Assembly: GCA_951213105.1 (NCBI GenBank)
Contig: OX578135.1
Location: 163,711,250 to 163,775,249 of the forward strand
DNA length: 64,000 nucleotides
Source of the DNA: Amaurobius ferox
Lineage: Eukaryota > Arthropoda > Arachnida > Araneae > Amaurobiidae
Reading direction: 5' to 3'
This document shows, piece by piece, positions 12,801 through 27,800 of this stretch (position 1 is the first letter of the stretch; every line of letters begins with the position of its first letter). The translations under genes were made by a program, and so were the position numbers. Below the pieces are notes generated by a model. That model saw nothing but the letters and a program-made list of their open reading frames with translations, searched no databases and had not been told where the DNA came from.

Positions 12801-15800
12801 GTTCAGGATAGCTAGGATTTTGAGGCAATTCTACGCTTCTCATTTTTGGTGAAGCATTCTATTTTTATTCACAGGGTGCATAGGTGCTTTATGTGATACG
12901 CAAATTTTCACTCACCAAGATTGGCCGCTCTTGGTAAGCGAAAATCTCGTCAGTGGGATATTCTATTCTGAGCAGTGATTTGAGAGGGTCGTCAGAAGAT
13001 TTTAGGATGCCGCGGTCCAGGGCTTGTGCTAGGGTGCCCGTGACTTGCAGTCCCCAGTGAGAAGATTTTTCACTTTTATGATTTTAATGTTTGGAATTTT
13101 AACATTTTTAATGTTTTTAATGTTATGCCAACAGTTAATGTGACGTGTTTCTGGTCTTTCTCTGCCATCACAGTATCATCAATCTATTGTCTCTACCATC
13201 GTATCTTTTGCATCAAACTTTGCACCAACAATTAATGTGAAGTGTTACTGGTCTTGCTCTGATATTGGTTGTTGGAAGTGGCCACAAGACCAATTATCAT
13301 TTTGTTTAAAGTTTTTATGCTTTTGTGAAGAGCAAGCTGTCTTATCAACAAACTCCATGGGCTGTGGAAATATCTTTCTCCACTCCTGTGCCATGTGGCC
13401 TGGCATCTCCGAGGAGAGAGAGGACACATTAAGGAAATATGGACATCGTTCCTGTTTTACATCTGATTGTTGTCTCTGTCACTAATTGGTGACGCTAATA
13501 ATTGTCATTTTTAACTTGAAGTGTTTGTCAGTGGCTTGAAGATTTAACCAGTTTATCCGGTTCCTTGTGTGATTGGATCCTAATTGCTCCTAATGTGTAG
13601 TTCTGCCATCTGTAGTTGAACACGAAAAATATCGCAGTCCAAATGATAATTTTTCTATAAAGTTTTGCCTGAGAATTTGATTAGTATTTTAATCTTAACA
13701 ATTATTATGAATTTTTTTTTAAACACTTACACCTTTATTTCCAATGTAGGTCGGACGGTCTGGGTTTCAACAACAACCTTTATTTCCAAACTTAGAATTT
13801 ATTATTTCAAACATGTACACTTGTAATTTTACATTTACTATTTTTTTTTTCTTTCAGTGACCAGAAGTATTTTTAATATGTTTTGAAAAGTAATGCATTC
13901 AGTTTACAGAAATATTAGAAATACAATTGTTGGAAAGGAAACCCTTCCTTTTAAAATTTATTTATTTATACTTATTTATTATTTTATTTCTACTTTTATT
14001 TATTTTATTTCTTTATTTACTTACTCTTTATATTTATGTTTTCAGATTTAAATTATTATAATTAATATTTTATCATTATATTTATTTAATTATATTTACA
14101 TTAGCCTGTGATCGTATAGATTTAAATAAAGTTTACTTTTATAATTATTATTTGTTTCTTTATTACCTTTTTCTATTACCTACAGCTTGGTCTGTGCTCA
14201 ACTTTTACATTTTTAAAAACATTTCAACATCTTACATTTACTCCACTTACCTTTAAAAAGTTTTCATTATGAATAATTAGCACAGCCAACAAGAAAAACA
14301 CAACTCAATTAATGTAAAATTAAAATTTTTAACTTTTATTGACAATTAAATATTTAAGCATTCTATTCATTATTACTAAATTAGAAGTATAATGGTTCAA
14401 AAATTAACAGTACATTGCGCTAATTAAATCAATTACATTAAAATTCAATTTAGGAACCCAGGAATCAGAATCCACTCTGGTCTGAAGACCAGAGTTTGGT
14501 CTGCCTGAGGAGCTGTCCACCATCAGAAAAAAAGAACAATGCAAAATTTAAAAATAATAAAGCAAACACATTGTGAATGATAATTATACATGATCAAATT
14601 CCAAAAATATTCTTTCTAGTTTTGAAGAATAACGTTATGTGTAATGAAAACAAATGTGTAAAAATAACAAATTCACAAACTTGATGAAGCACTGTTGTAC
14701 AATGTGTCAAGGTTGACAACAGACGTACAACTTTTCGAAGACAAAAAGGAAACATTTTTTTTTTCTTATTTAAATCACTTTTAAGATTAAGTGGCACGGC
14801 TTGCACGCTCCCCAATCACTGAGGAGTGAAATGACACAGGCTTTTCAAAGCACATTCACTCATTGCTTGGCACACTCGCGTGGGTCGGTAAACAATAACA
14901 CAGCACCTCACTGCGGAGCACTTGAGTGGGCCGGCTCGTAAAGCATAACACTTGAGGAGCATTGAGAAAAAATGTGGAGGAGTATCCTCGATGCACTTAA
15001 TCACTAGATCACTGTAAGGACGTATTTATTGGATGAATAGATGACGGCAAACACTTTAATTTCCGAAAAATAAGGTCAGTAGGTCTTATGAGAATTCTGG
15101 AGCATGAAAGGTTCCCATATCACTGTTGCTGGACGATCTTTGTTATATCCGGTGACAGGTACAAAAAACACCTGTGCAACAAGAGGTGTAGTCTTGAAAA
15201 ATTAAAAGCCGATGAACATAATTGAGAGACACTGGTACTTGCATTTCCGGCGACCGCGGAATACGGGCGCCCTTGCATTGGGGCTCCGATCCACGGATCT
15301 TTTCAGCAGTACGAGAAACCCTCCTCTTCACACGCCGGTCAGAAAAACGAATGTCCCCAAGCAACATGCTTGCTTCCCAAGAGACGCCAAATTTGGCGCA
15401 TATACTGTGGAATAAAAATGATGTTATGCCAAGAACTGCGATGCGGGTACGAAAATTAAAATTACGCTGCCAAACACACCGCCAAGCACACAGCAATACC
15501 ACCAGATGTTCGGCACCCTCTTCACAGCTGTGAGGGGGAAAACTGATAAGAAGTCCACTTTTCTCTTTAAAAATGCATCTTTTCCTGCAAACTCATGAAT
15601 GAAGTGAAGCAAACTTAAAATCGAAAACGAAGAGTCGAAAGATTAACAAAGGATATTTTAGCGTTTAAAGACGCATTGCACATAATTTTGAATAATAAAT
15701 CAAAGAAAAAGGATAACAAATTACGTTAACAGGGGGAATAAATCGCCGAAATATTCAAAAACAACAAATAAATTTAGAATTTTGAAGGGAAAGGGGAAAA

Positions 15801-18800
15801 CAACAAATTTTGAGCTGTTATTAAATTTTGAACTGCTAATTAAAGTATAATCATAAATCCCGGTATAACACAATTGAGTGGTGTTTATACGTTTTTCAAC
15901 GGACCGTCTTATAAAGACATATAACCGAAAGATATAAACCAATATTCTATAATGCATGGCAACCCTTACATTTAACAAAAAAAAAATAATGATGTTTAGA
16001 CCTTTTTTTTCCAATCCATTTAAATCCCATCTGTGTTTTGAACTTTGAAGTTGTTTAAATATACATTTGAAATTTTATTTCAATCTCATTTTTTATACGT
16101 GACAAAAAACATATGAAAATTTCATACTTTTTTTCCATTGCATTGAATATGTAATATTCCTTTAATTGTCTGGTTATTGTTAACACATACACACACACAC
16201 AAAAAAAAATAATAATATATCTTATAAAGACATATAACCGAAAGATATAAACCAATATTCTATAATGCATGGCAACCCTTACATTTAACAAAAAAAAAAT
16301 AATGATGTTTAGACCTTTTTTTTGCAATCCATTTAAATCCCATCTGTGTTTTGAACTTTGAAGTTGTTTAAATATACATTTGAAATTTTATTTCAATCTC
16401 ATTTTTTATACGTGACAAAAAACATATGAAAATTTCATACTTTTTTTCCATTGCATTGAATATGTAATATTCCTTTAATTGTCTGGTTATTGTTAACACA
16501 TACACACACACACAAAAAAAAAAAAATAATAATAAGAGCTCAGATAAAAATAAAAAATATTTTAAAGTGACATGAAAAGTCTTTTATCATGATTTGCTAT
16601 GCTAATTGTTTTGGAACTCAAAGCAAAACATTGTGGATAGAATTAAGTTCTTGAAAAGTTTTTTCTCCAGTCGAGTGACACACAAAAAGTTTCCAAGTGT
16701 CTCAATGCTATTTGCTGCTTCTTGAAATGATGGAAAAATATTTTCTTCACTTTCATCTTTATCACTACTGTTCAGATGTCAGGGAGTATAGCTTCTATTC
16801 AACTGAGCATAGTTTTAAAGTAATTATTTAAGAATCACAACATATTATTTCAAAATGATTTCAGTTTCTAGCATTTCCCAGTTGTCTTCATTGAGAATTA
16901 CAGTTTCTTTCCTATCACTTTCATCATCGGTGTTTATATCTATCACTGGGTTTATCCTCCTTTGACAAAACAGTTTTTTATTGTTTCAGACTTTACATGA
17001 GCCCATGCCAGGGAGATTATACTCATTGCCTCAAGTATATTTAACTTTTTCGATCTCTCTCTTGCTGTAATATTTTGAACTGCAAGTTTAACTAACTGTT
17101 TCCAGTAACACTCCTTTAAATTCTTGATTATACCCAGATCTAGGAGCTGTAAACTATTTGTACAATTCGACGGAAAGAAACTAACTTTAATATTTTCCAA
17201 AAAATCCAACTTTGGGGAATTAGTGATACGTTGACTCACGAATAATAAAATGTTGTAATTTTGTCATGTCACTACCGACTCCATTTTCATTAGCCGCCAT
17301 TCTGTGAAAATAACAGCTGTCATCCATACTTTTTTATTCCCAAAATTCATTAGGGGCAAACTTTTCACATTTCTAAAACATGGTTTTTGTGATTTACCAA
17401 TGACTAGGGAGTCATTTTTTCTGTCCCATCTATATTTGTGCATAATAGAAAAGTCTTTGTTCGATCTTCGGAACATTTTTGGTTCTCTGCTTACCACTTT
17501 ACAGGAAATTACATGTCATAATTTAAATTTATGGAGCCATCCTGCTTAAAAGCTAGCATCCATCACATTCTGTTTTAATACAATCTTTTTAGCTTTCTAC
17601 ATCAGAATAGGTCTACTTATCAGGATATTTGATGCATGACATTGAGTAAAAAACTGCAAAATTTCTTCAACTTTCGGAAATTTTCCAGTCTGCACACACA
17701 TTTCTTTTAAGTGAACATACCACAAGCTGAAACCTATTTCTTCAATTTTTGTACTCTGGTACATGATTGCTTGAGTGTGGACACTGGAATATTCAACTTC
17801 TTTGCCAATTCCACCGTTTTAAACACAGCATTCTTGTTAACTTTTGTCAAAATTTCTGCATCATCCCTTAAAGATAGCATCTTTTATTTTCTCGATGATA
17901 TTTTTGAAAGCAGAACTTAGCAAAGCTAAAAGTATTAACACTCAGCCAAACAAGCAGCACTGACCTGACAATACAGAAATGGTCTTATCCTGGAAGTTAC
18001 ATATCAAGTTCCTTATCAATCAACTTGTCCAGTGAGAAGTGGTCAGTTGGTCCTTCCATTTACCAAGGGCAAATAGGGGTCCTTCCTCCCTTTTCATTGT
18101 AGATTTCTGGGAATGAACTCAGTACCATCTTTCTCCCCCACCCTTGTACCAGTAGGGGATGTTACCAGAAAAACAAAGAAGACAAGAAAGAATGACCCTG
18201 AATATTGACAAAAAAATTTCTACTCCAGAATGAATTTCAACAAAAAAAATGCCATATAAATTAAGAATTCAGTCGTGTCGTATAAAAGAAATATTTTGCC
18301 ACTAAAATCATACAGGGTGTCCCAAAAAGTTTGAAATGCGCTTTAATTCTTTACCTGTTGGAAATAAGTGGGCAATGTAAATTGCAAAAATGTTAAAAGT
18401 AAGGTAGGAAATAAGACTATGTTAATGAAATAGTCCTCCCATTAATTTTCTAAAAGTTACACTTTTTTAATTTTTATATGACCCCCTTAGACAAATTTGG
18501 TCAATCAGAAAATTTTTGTTTTTAATGCAACACGATTAAAAAAAAAACTGCATATCTGTATCTTTAAAATTAATTGAGTTATATTTAATTGAACATTGTG
18601 AATGGGAACCATATATCAAATTAGAAATGTAAATTTGTGACATATCACAAAAAAGATAAAACTGGATGATAATACATAGGATACCCAACCGCGTAGCGAG
18701 TACCACTGCTTTATATGATCTCTGTCTATGTAATGCTTTATTTAGATGCATTTGTGATAACAAATTTTGACCCATGTTAATGTATTTTTGATCTAAATGA

Positions 18801-21800
18801 TTTCCATTGTCAATTTGTTTATGATCCCTATTTTCACTGATGAAACAGCCTTTCACATGGTATGGAAAAGTGGCATAAATCAGATTTTTTCCTTTATCAT
18901 AATTCAGTTGATTTTAAAGATTCAGATATATGGGTTTTTTAATAATCTTGTTGTATTAAAAATAAAAAAATTCTGATTGACTAAATTTGTCTAAGGGGGT
19001 CGTAAAAAAATATAAATGTGTAACTTTTTGAAAATTAATGGGAGGACTATTTCATTGATGTAATCTTATTTCCTACCTTACTTTCAACATTTTTGCAATT
19101 TACATCCCTCACTTATCTCCAACAGGTAAAGAATTAAAGAACGTTTCAATCTTTTTGGGACACCCTGTATAGGAATAAATCAGAACCTAAACTAAACAAC
19201 GTATAAATAAGAAATGTATAAATGGTGCTCTAATACTAATTATTTTAACACTTTTATTAAAAGCATAAATGCTCCTGATCTCAGCATCTATGCTAAGCAA
19301 AAAACATTTTGAAAAATATCTAACTAAATGAACTAGATGTTAGGGACTATTTTTCATAGGTTAACATGGAGAAAATTAGACAAGCAGCTGGAATAAAAAT
19401 ATTCTCTTATGGTAATGATCCAATATGTTGTCAATATTTTCCGGCATCCAGTCTGAATTAAATGGTAGTCAATAATAAACAAAATCACATTTTACTACAC
19501 AATAGTTTCTGCTAGAGAGCGACAGAGCCATTCACCAAGTGTTAGACTTTAAAAAAAAAATAAGTAACTTGGTGGTAATTATATTGATATCACAAACTAA
19601 AATAGCATAATAAAGATTACATGTAAAAAATGTCACATTCTAATATCACCATGAGAATAAAATTGGCTAAAAAACATTTGCTTTAACTATAAATATTGTA
19701 GAGGTCAGTATATAATCAAATTGCAATTTTTTTAATATAATTGTTCTAAATTATATATTGATGCCTACTGAAATTATATGTATTAAATTGAAAATGATTT
19801 TAATTTTTATGTATTTTTTTAGGTGATTGAGGGCACACTTAAAGATCATTTCCCTTTGGTTATATGGCAGACAGGCTCAGGAACTCAGACAAACATGAAT
19901 GTTAATGAAGTCATTGCTAACAGAGCCATTGAAATTTTGGGTGGCCAACTTGGCAGTAAAGATCCTGTTCATCCGAATGATCATGTTAATAAAAGTCAGG
20001 TAAATCAGTTCTAAAATGCAGGACTCCCAGTTGATACTTCTTTTTCCCAGAAAATCCTTATTAGTTATTTTTTGTATTATTTGGTCCTTTTTTTTTTCTC
20101 TCATATTTGGCTGTCAATTAATCAAAAACACCAAATATTGATTAAACTATATAGATCAGTAACGATTTACCAAGTGCTGATTGGTTTGACACCAGGAAAT
20201 AAGTATCACACCCACTTTTCTTTGCTAAGGGTGTTCAGTGTAACAAAGGATAACCTAAAATTCCTGATAAAAAAAATTTAAGTCCAGAAAATTCTTTATT
20301 CATCCTAAAATTCCTGAAATTTAGACATGTATCACACAATCTGATGTCTTCACCCATGGTTCTATTGATGTCAATGCTCTTTTCATGCTTTTAAGAAAAA
20401 CTTGGTATTCTGGCACTTTTGAATAATGTTTCTTAATTTAACACTTAATAAAATCATGTATTTTAGCACTTTTAAATGAAATCATGAATTTTAGCATATT
20501 TAAATAAAATCACAAACTTTATCATCTTTGAATAAAATTGCATGTTTTAGTGCTTTTAAATAAAATCATGAATTTTTCAGCACTTTTAAATGAAACTGCA
20601 AATTTAAGTGCTTTTAAATTAAATTGTAAATATTGATGATTTTTATAAAAATCACAAATTTTTTCACTATTAAACAAACATGTTTTTAAATAAAATCTTA
20701 TATTTTGTTTTTTAATCAAATCAAGAATTTTAAGCACATTTCATAAAATAGTAAATTTCATTTCATAAAAATTGTTAAAAATTTTAATGCTAAAATTGCT
20801 AAAAATTTTAATGCTTTATTTAGCTTTTAAATAAAATCATGAATTTAAGAGCTCTTAAATCAAATCATGGACTTCATGCATTTTTCATGAAAATAATGAA
20901 TTTTTATAAACTCTTTAAGGTATAGAAAATTTGAGATACAGAATAAATATCATGGGATATTCAAAAATGTGAAATCTTCCTAAATCAGCATTTCTGTGCA
21001 GTTTTCCATTGATATATCAATTTTGAAACTACTGAAGAACTCAAACAGCTATAAGCATCCTATTAATCTCCAATTTCATCTTAAAATGGATTCCACAATT
21101 TCTGTGTACATATGAGTTCATTATTAATACTAGTGAGGAACACATGATTGACATAGTAAGAAATTGCAATTAAATATTAGATGATATTAACTTTTTTCTA
21201 AACAAATTGGAGTAGTGGAAACAAAAATTGCACAATTAAAACCTTTATTTGTGTTTTGAGAAATATTCATATTAGTATTTTTTATAGAGTTCCAATGATA
21301 CATACCCTACTGCTATGCATATTGCTGTGGCTATGGAAATAGAACAATCATTACTGCCTTCTCTTAGACTATTATTAGAAGCATTGAAAAACAAAGAAAA
21401 TGAATTTAGTGATATAATTAAAATTGGAAGAACCCATACGCAAGTAAGTATATAAAGATTATCTTATTTTAAAAAAATGTTTCTAATTGCAAAATAATTA
21501 CAGAAATAGAATAAAAATATTAAGTGGAGTTAGTATTTACAATATGTATTTATTGTTTAAATTGTAATTCCGATATTTGCAAAATAATTTTAATGGTGAC
21601 TTTAAATATGTCATTAAGAATAACTTGAAGGTTTTGGTTTTTGTAAAAAGTGATTTGATATCAAAATTTGATGTAAGTTGCATTGCAAATTACAAATCAT
21701 ATTAAATTACTGACCAAAACAGATTGTGTAGAAATAGTTGCTAAACTATTTTTACTCAAAAAGATAACAAACTCTATTTGATACAAAATATTTGTACAAG

Positions 21801-24800
21801 AAATATGGAGTTTTTAAAAATAATTATTGTAAATATTTTGTCAATGGTTCACACGTCTTGGCTACTGATATGGACCAATATTATTGTATCATACCTGTCT
21901 ATTAAAGAAGGAACTTTATGAAACCATATATATCATAAAATTAATTTTTATAATGTTTTTATTTATATTTAAATATATATGTATTAAGATCTATCACTAT
22001 TTGTTATGCATATTTTATCTGAAATGTATGTTTAATGTAATTTTTTTTCTTTCTTTTATAGGATGCTGTTCCTCTTTCCCTAGGCCAAGAATTCAGTGGG
22101 TATTGCACTCAAATTGAATTTGGTATTCAAAGGATAAAAGCTTGCCTTCCTAGGATATATTACTTAGCAATAGGTACAATCATTTTGTGCCAGCTTTTAT
22201 TGTTATTTATAAATGTATTTATTGTATTTTGTAGGCTATTGTGATCCTACCTAGCTTTTTATATTCTTCAAACTACATGGTCTAATATAATTTATGTACA
22301 TGAAAATATGAAAATGATGTTGACAAAGAGTAAAAGTATATTAATTATAGGAAACAATGATTTAAAATTAAAATGTGTATATACAGGGTGATCATAATTA
22401 ATGTGTCTCTATTCAAAGCCTTCTCTGGTTATATCTAGCAGCCAAAACCATGCCAAATTTGGTAAAAATGCTCCTAAAAATATATAGCTCCAATTTTTGC
22501 TAATAATAAATTAGTTTAAGAAAATTCCACCAGGTACTAGCACGGCTAGTACCTTGTGGAAATGAAGAAAATCTCCTTACAATATAAGAAAAAAGAAGGA
22601 AAATGTGATATGTTGCATAGTTCCTTGCCTGTGAAAAATGCACAATGGTTTCTATATTCTGTCTCATTTACCTTAAAACAATATTCTTACAGATTTTACG
22701 TTTTTTGTGCATTTTACCCCATCAACGTTCAATTGCCCTTATCTGTGATTTAAAAAAAAAAATTGGAGCATTATTTCAACATATGAAGGTTATTCATACT
22801 GAGTTTGGCTAAATTTCAACCAAGAGATATTTCTGCAGAAGGCTTTGAATAGGAGTACTTAATTTATGATTGGTCGGTATATCTATATATAATTGAAAGT
22901 CTGTCTGTTTGTTTGTCTGTTCTGTATATAAACCAACAGCATTTTTTTTAAATCTGATATGATTTTTCTCTACTTCACTATAGATAACCTCATCTGTGTC
23001 AAGTTTCTTGAATCAGGAGTTGTTGTGATATTAATAAATAATACAGAATCAAATGTTCCATAGAAATAGCATTATACAGGCAGTTATTTTCAAAAAATTT
23101 ATAAAGAAAATTATATCATGTTTTTTAGCATCGAAATTAAATCAAATGTGTGTATTTGGCAGATGATTTCTATTTAATTTATACAATTTAAATATTAAAA
23201 AAATTGATAGAAAAATAAATTTTATAAATGAATGGTATTATGTTTTCAATTGGGTTGTATCAGTTATGGCCATAGGATATAAGATTATAATTATTAAAAT
23301 TTTCAATTACTTAAGTCAGTTATACTTTAGCAAAGCTTTTGCAAATTCATATATTTTCTGTTGTGTTTAAATGATTGTTGAAGCAAAATAGAAATGGCAT
23401 TGGTATATCTTCTGCCATTTATTGTTTCATTTTGGCTTAATTTGAACCAAACTTCATATATTTTGTAAATTTATTTATAAACTAGAAAATGTACTCAGTG
23501 TTGCCTAGGAATTAAAGCAGGGTAGTTATATAAAATAACAAAAAAAAAAAGATTAGCTATATAAATAATAGTGAAAATTGCATGCAATCCATATACATAA
23601 GCGCAACAGGCATGATACGACCCCCCCCCCCCCCCCCCCCATGTCCCAATTACAAAACTAAAACCTGTCATTTGCAGAGACTCTACGATTTAAATCTTCA
23701 ACAATAAATTAATAATCTGTAATTTTAGCAATCACAGCACAGTTAGACTAATTTATATATTAGCCATATCTTTTTTTCTCATCAATTTTTATATTTCTGA
23801 CATAAATTTTTAAATCAACCAACATTAATTAAAGCATGAAACGGAAAGAACATTCAGTTTTCAAATCAACTTCAAAATGTGTCTGCAGAATTATTTCTTT
23901 GGAAGAGAGCTTTAAGCACATACATAGGTCATCTACAACCAACTACAGAGGAAAGAGATGATATGCATGGTATAAAAAATTTAACAGTTTGCTCACTTAA
24001 AAAATTTATAATTAATAAATTAAATGGATAGTTTCAGGAAATTATTTTTTGTTTTGCAGTAGTGTGTAATATTTAAAAATTGAAACTGCTGATAAATTAT
24101 AAACAGATTACACATCAATTTTTTTTATATCTCTATAAGAAATGAGGGTATTTTAAACACATAAAAAGTATATATTTTTGTAAAATTTGTCTATTAATCA
24201 TGTGGATTCCATTTTAAATTTGTTTAAATGAGAATTTTTTTATCTTTCTAGTGGTGTCAAGGTAGAAAGTCAGTGATAATATTTTTGGTTGCTATTTAAC
24301 TGATTTGGGCGAGTACCACCCGAAATTGTGTTAAATCATTCTAAACCATAAAATAACAAGAAAACTAATTCAAAATTAAAAAGAACTAATAATGCCAAAG
24401 TGCACCTTCCTGAGTCCTGAAGTACCTGAATACCAAATTTCATAGCCATACAATGCTTAGTTTTCCCTCTATAGACTGCACAGACAGACATTTAGTAAGT
24501 GAGATAGAAATTTTTCATTTATTAAGTAAGTTGGGAAAAGCATGTTTTATTCTTCAACCTGCCTGTGTGATAATTTTATATAGTGAGAACAAAAATTTTT
24601 GTATTTCTTTTTCTTTTTAGAATTAAATATGTTAATAGAATTTTTTGAAGAACAGTATCATTTTGAATACTACTGAAATTAGCATAAATTTTAAATCACA
24701 ATCAATGCTGGGTATATCTGCTAGTATATTTATATTTTTAAATTTTTCACAGTTATTAGTATTTGTAATTATTATATATATATATATATATATACACTTG

Positions 24801-27800
24801 AGAGTATGCCCGTCATATAACAGAGTTCAAAGTTTACAAAATATTACCTCCTATTTGACATCAGTTTTATCAATTTGCGACATCCCGTCAAATTCTTTGC
24901 CAAATCTTTTGCCAAATGTCACTGATGGATGAACAGAGAAATGGCTTTTTTTTATAGTAGATTCTTATACTCTTTCCAAATTATTGAATTTTTATCGATT
25001 TGGTGACATTTTCATTAATTTTTGTGATATTTTGTTCACATGAGACATTTTAAAAAACTCAGCAAAATTGTCACCAAGTGGGACTGTTAAACTGGCAGAC
25101 AAATGCTGCCGATACATCATACAATACTATTCCCTTTTAAAACACAAATAATTTATTCATTTGGCATCATTTTTATCAATTTGGCGACATTTTTATCGAT
25201 TTACCAACATTGTTGTTAATTTGGTGATATTTTCATCAATTTGGTGACATTTTAAAATTTTCCAAATTTGTCACCAAGTGGAACAGTTGGACTGACAGGT
25301 AAATGCTACCAAAATATAATTACAATACTATCCCCTTCCAAAACACAATTAAATTCATTAATTTTACATTATATTTATCAATTTGGTGAAATTTTTATCG
25401 ATTTGGCGGCATTTAAATAAATTTGGTGACATTTAAAAAACTTGCCAAATTTATCCCCAAGTGGGACGGTTGGATTGACAAACAAATGCTGCCGATATAT
25501 CATTACAATACTATCCCCTTTCAAAACACAAATAATTTATTGATTTTGCATTATTTTTATCAGTTTGGCTACATTTTTATCGATTTACCAACATTATCGT
25601 TAATTTGGTGATATTTTCATCAATTTGGCAATATTTTAAAATTTTCCCAAATTTGTCACCAAGTGGGATAGTTGGACTGACAGGTAAAAGCTACCGAAAT
25701 ATCATTACAATACTATCCCCTTCCAAAACATAATTTCATTAATTTTGCATCATATTTATCAATTTGGTGACATTTAAAAGAATTACCAAATTTGTCCCTA
25801 AGTGGAGTCATTGGACTGACATATAAATGCTTCCAAAACATCATTACAATACTATCCCCTTTCAAAACAGAATTAATTTCATTGATTTGGTATCATATTT
25901 ATAAATTTGGCGACATTTTTATCAATTTGGCGATATTTTTACCGATTTAATAACATTTTTATCGATTTAACGACATTTGATAAATTTGGTGACATTATTA
26001 AAAGTCGCCAAATTTGTTGCCAGGTGTAATGGTTGGATTTGACAGACAAACGCTGCCCAAAACATCATTACAATACTATCTCCTTTCAAAACACAATTTA
26101 TTGATTTGGCGACATTTTTATCGATTTGCCAACATTGTCGTTAATTTTGTGATATTTAAATCAGTTTGGCGACGCCAAATTTGTCACCAAATGGGGAGGT
26201 TGGACTGACAGGCAAAGGCTACCGAAATATTACAATACTATACCCTTTCAAAACACAATTAATTTCATTAATTTTGTGTCATATTTATTAATTTGGTGAA
26301 ATTTTTATCAAATTGTTGACATTTTCATCAATTTGGCGATATTTTGATAAATTTGGTGACATTTAAAGTACTTGCCAAATTTGTCACCAAGTGGGACGGT
26401 TGGACTGACAGATAAATGCTTTCGAAACATCATTACAATACTATCCCCTTTCAAAACAGAATTAATTTCATTGATTTGACATCATATTTATCGATTTGGC
26501 AACATTTGATAAACTTGGTGATATTTTAAAAAGTTGCCAAATTTGTAGCCAAGTGGACTTGATAGACAAATGCTATCGAAACAACATTACAATACTATTC
26601 CCTTTCAAAACACAATTAATTTCATTGATTTGGTGTCATATTTATCAATTTGGTGAAATTTTTATCGATTTGGCAACATTTTCATCAATGTGGCAAAATT
26701 TTGATAAATTTGGTAACATTTAAAAACTCGCCAAATTAGTCACCAAGTGGGATGTTTGGACTGACAGATAAATGCTTTCGAAACATCATTACAATACTAT
26801 CCCCTTTCAAAATTTAATTACTTTCATTGATTTGATGTCATTTTTTATCAATTTGGAAACATTTTCGTCAATTTTGCAACATTAAAAAAAAACTCACCAA
26901 ATTCATCGCCAAAAATTTCACCAAGCATTACCTGGGATAGATAGACAGATAAATCAAGGCATTTATATTATAAATTACATTGCAGTGAAGTATAATGTTC
27001 AGCCATATTACTAGAATCTTAATTATGCACAGTTTTCAAATTCTGATTTGTATATTTGTTTTTCAGTTGGCATTTCTTTCTTACATTTTCACTTTAAATT
27101 GACATTTTATAATTTATTTATATGTTTAGGTGGTACTGCTGTTGGTACAGGTCTTAACACTCGAATCGGGTTTGCTGAGAAAGTAGCTGCCAAAGTTGCC
27201 GAAATTACAGGTACAAAAAAATGTGTTGTTATTTGTATCTTTTACACATTGAAAGTCTTAGGGCGCGGTAGCCCATTGGTTAGCGCGCTGGAGTTGCACT
27301 CGGTAGGCCCGGGTTCGATTCCAGCCACTGCCAAAACTGCCGCCGTGTTCATGCGGAGTACGATCACGTTAAACATGTGGGTCCGAAAGTCCTTCCGAGA
27401 GGTTGGTGGTAGGGGAAGGAGGGTACGGTCCCTGTGGATGCCTCCCCCACTGGGTTCCGGTCTAAATTGGGTGGCACTTCCCGACCGTCCAAACAGTTAC
27501 CTTACACCTTTCTGGTAGGTCGGACGGTCTGGGTCTCAACAATCAACAACATTGAAAGTCTTCTGGCCACACAAACAGCAACTATAAGCCTTCGGGTTGG
27601 TCGTGTGGTCTGGGCTTTCTACATTGAAAGTCTAAATTTTAAAATTAATTTGATATTCCAATTTTTAATAGGAAATTTTCATTTTCTCTCTGTTTTAAAT
27701 TGTAAATTGTATGATCATGCAACTGTACATTTTCTTATTAAAATCTTTTTTTTTTTTAATTCATCATGACCAATAGTTGTCTGTCTGTCTGTTTCAATTT

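Noticed and set aside
24965..26935. CRISPR-like regular repeats
   Set aside because: Units are 140-220 bp, degenerate, without unique spacers, and the DNA is eukaryotic.
27261..27335. Possible tRNA gene (box A and box B)
   Set aside because: There is no complementary acceptor stem, the sequence continues into a conserved non-tRNA body with a CAACAA tail and target duplication, and a truncated copy lies at 59035. It is a SINE head.
27048..27518. 156-codon frame as an extended gene product
   Set aside because: It is the fumarase exon read through its donor site into the SINE.
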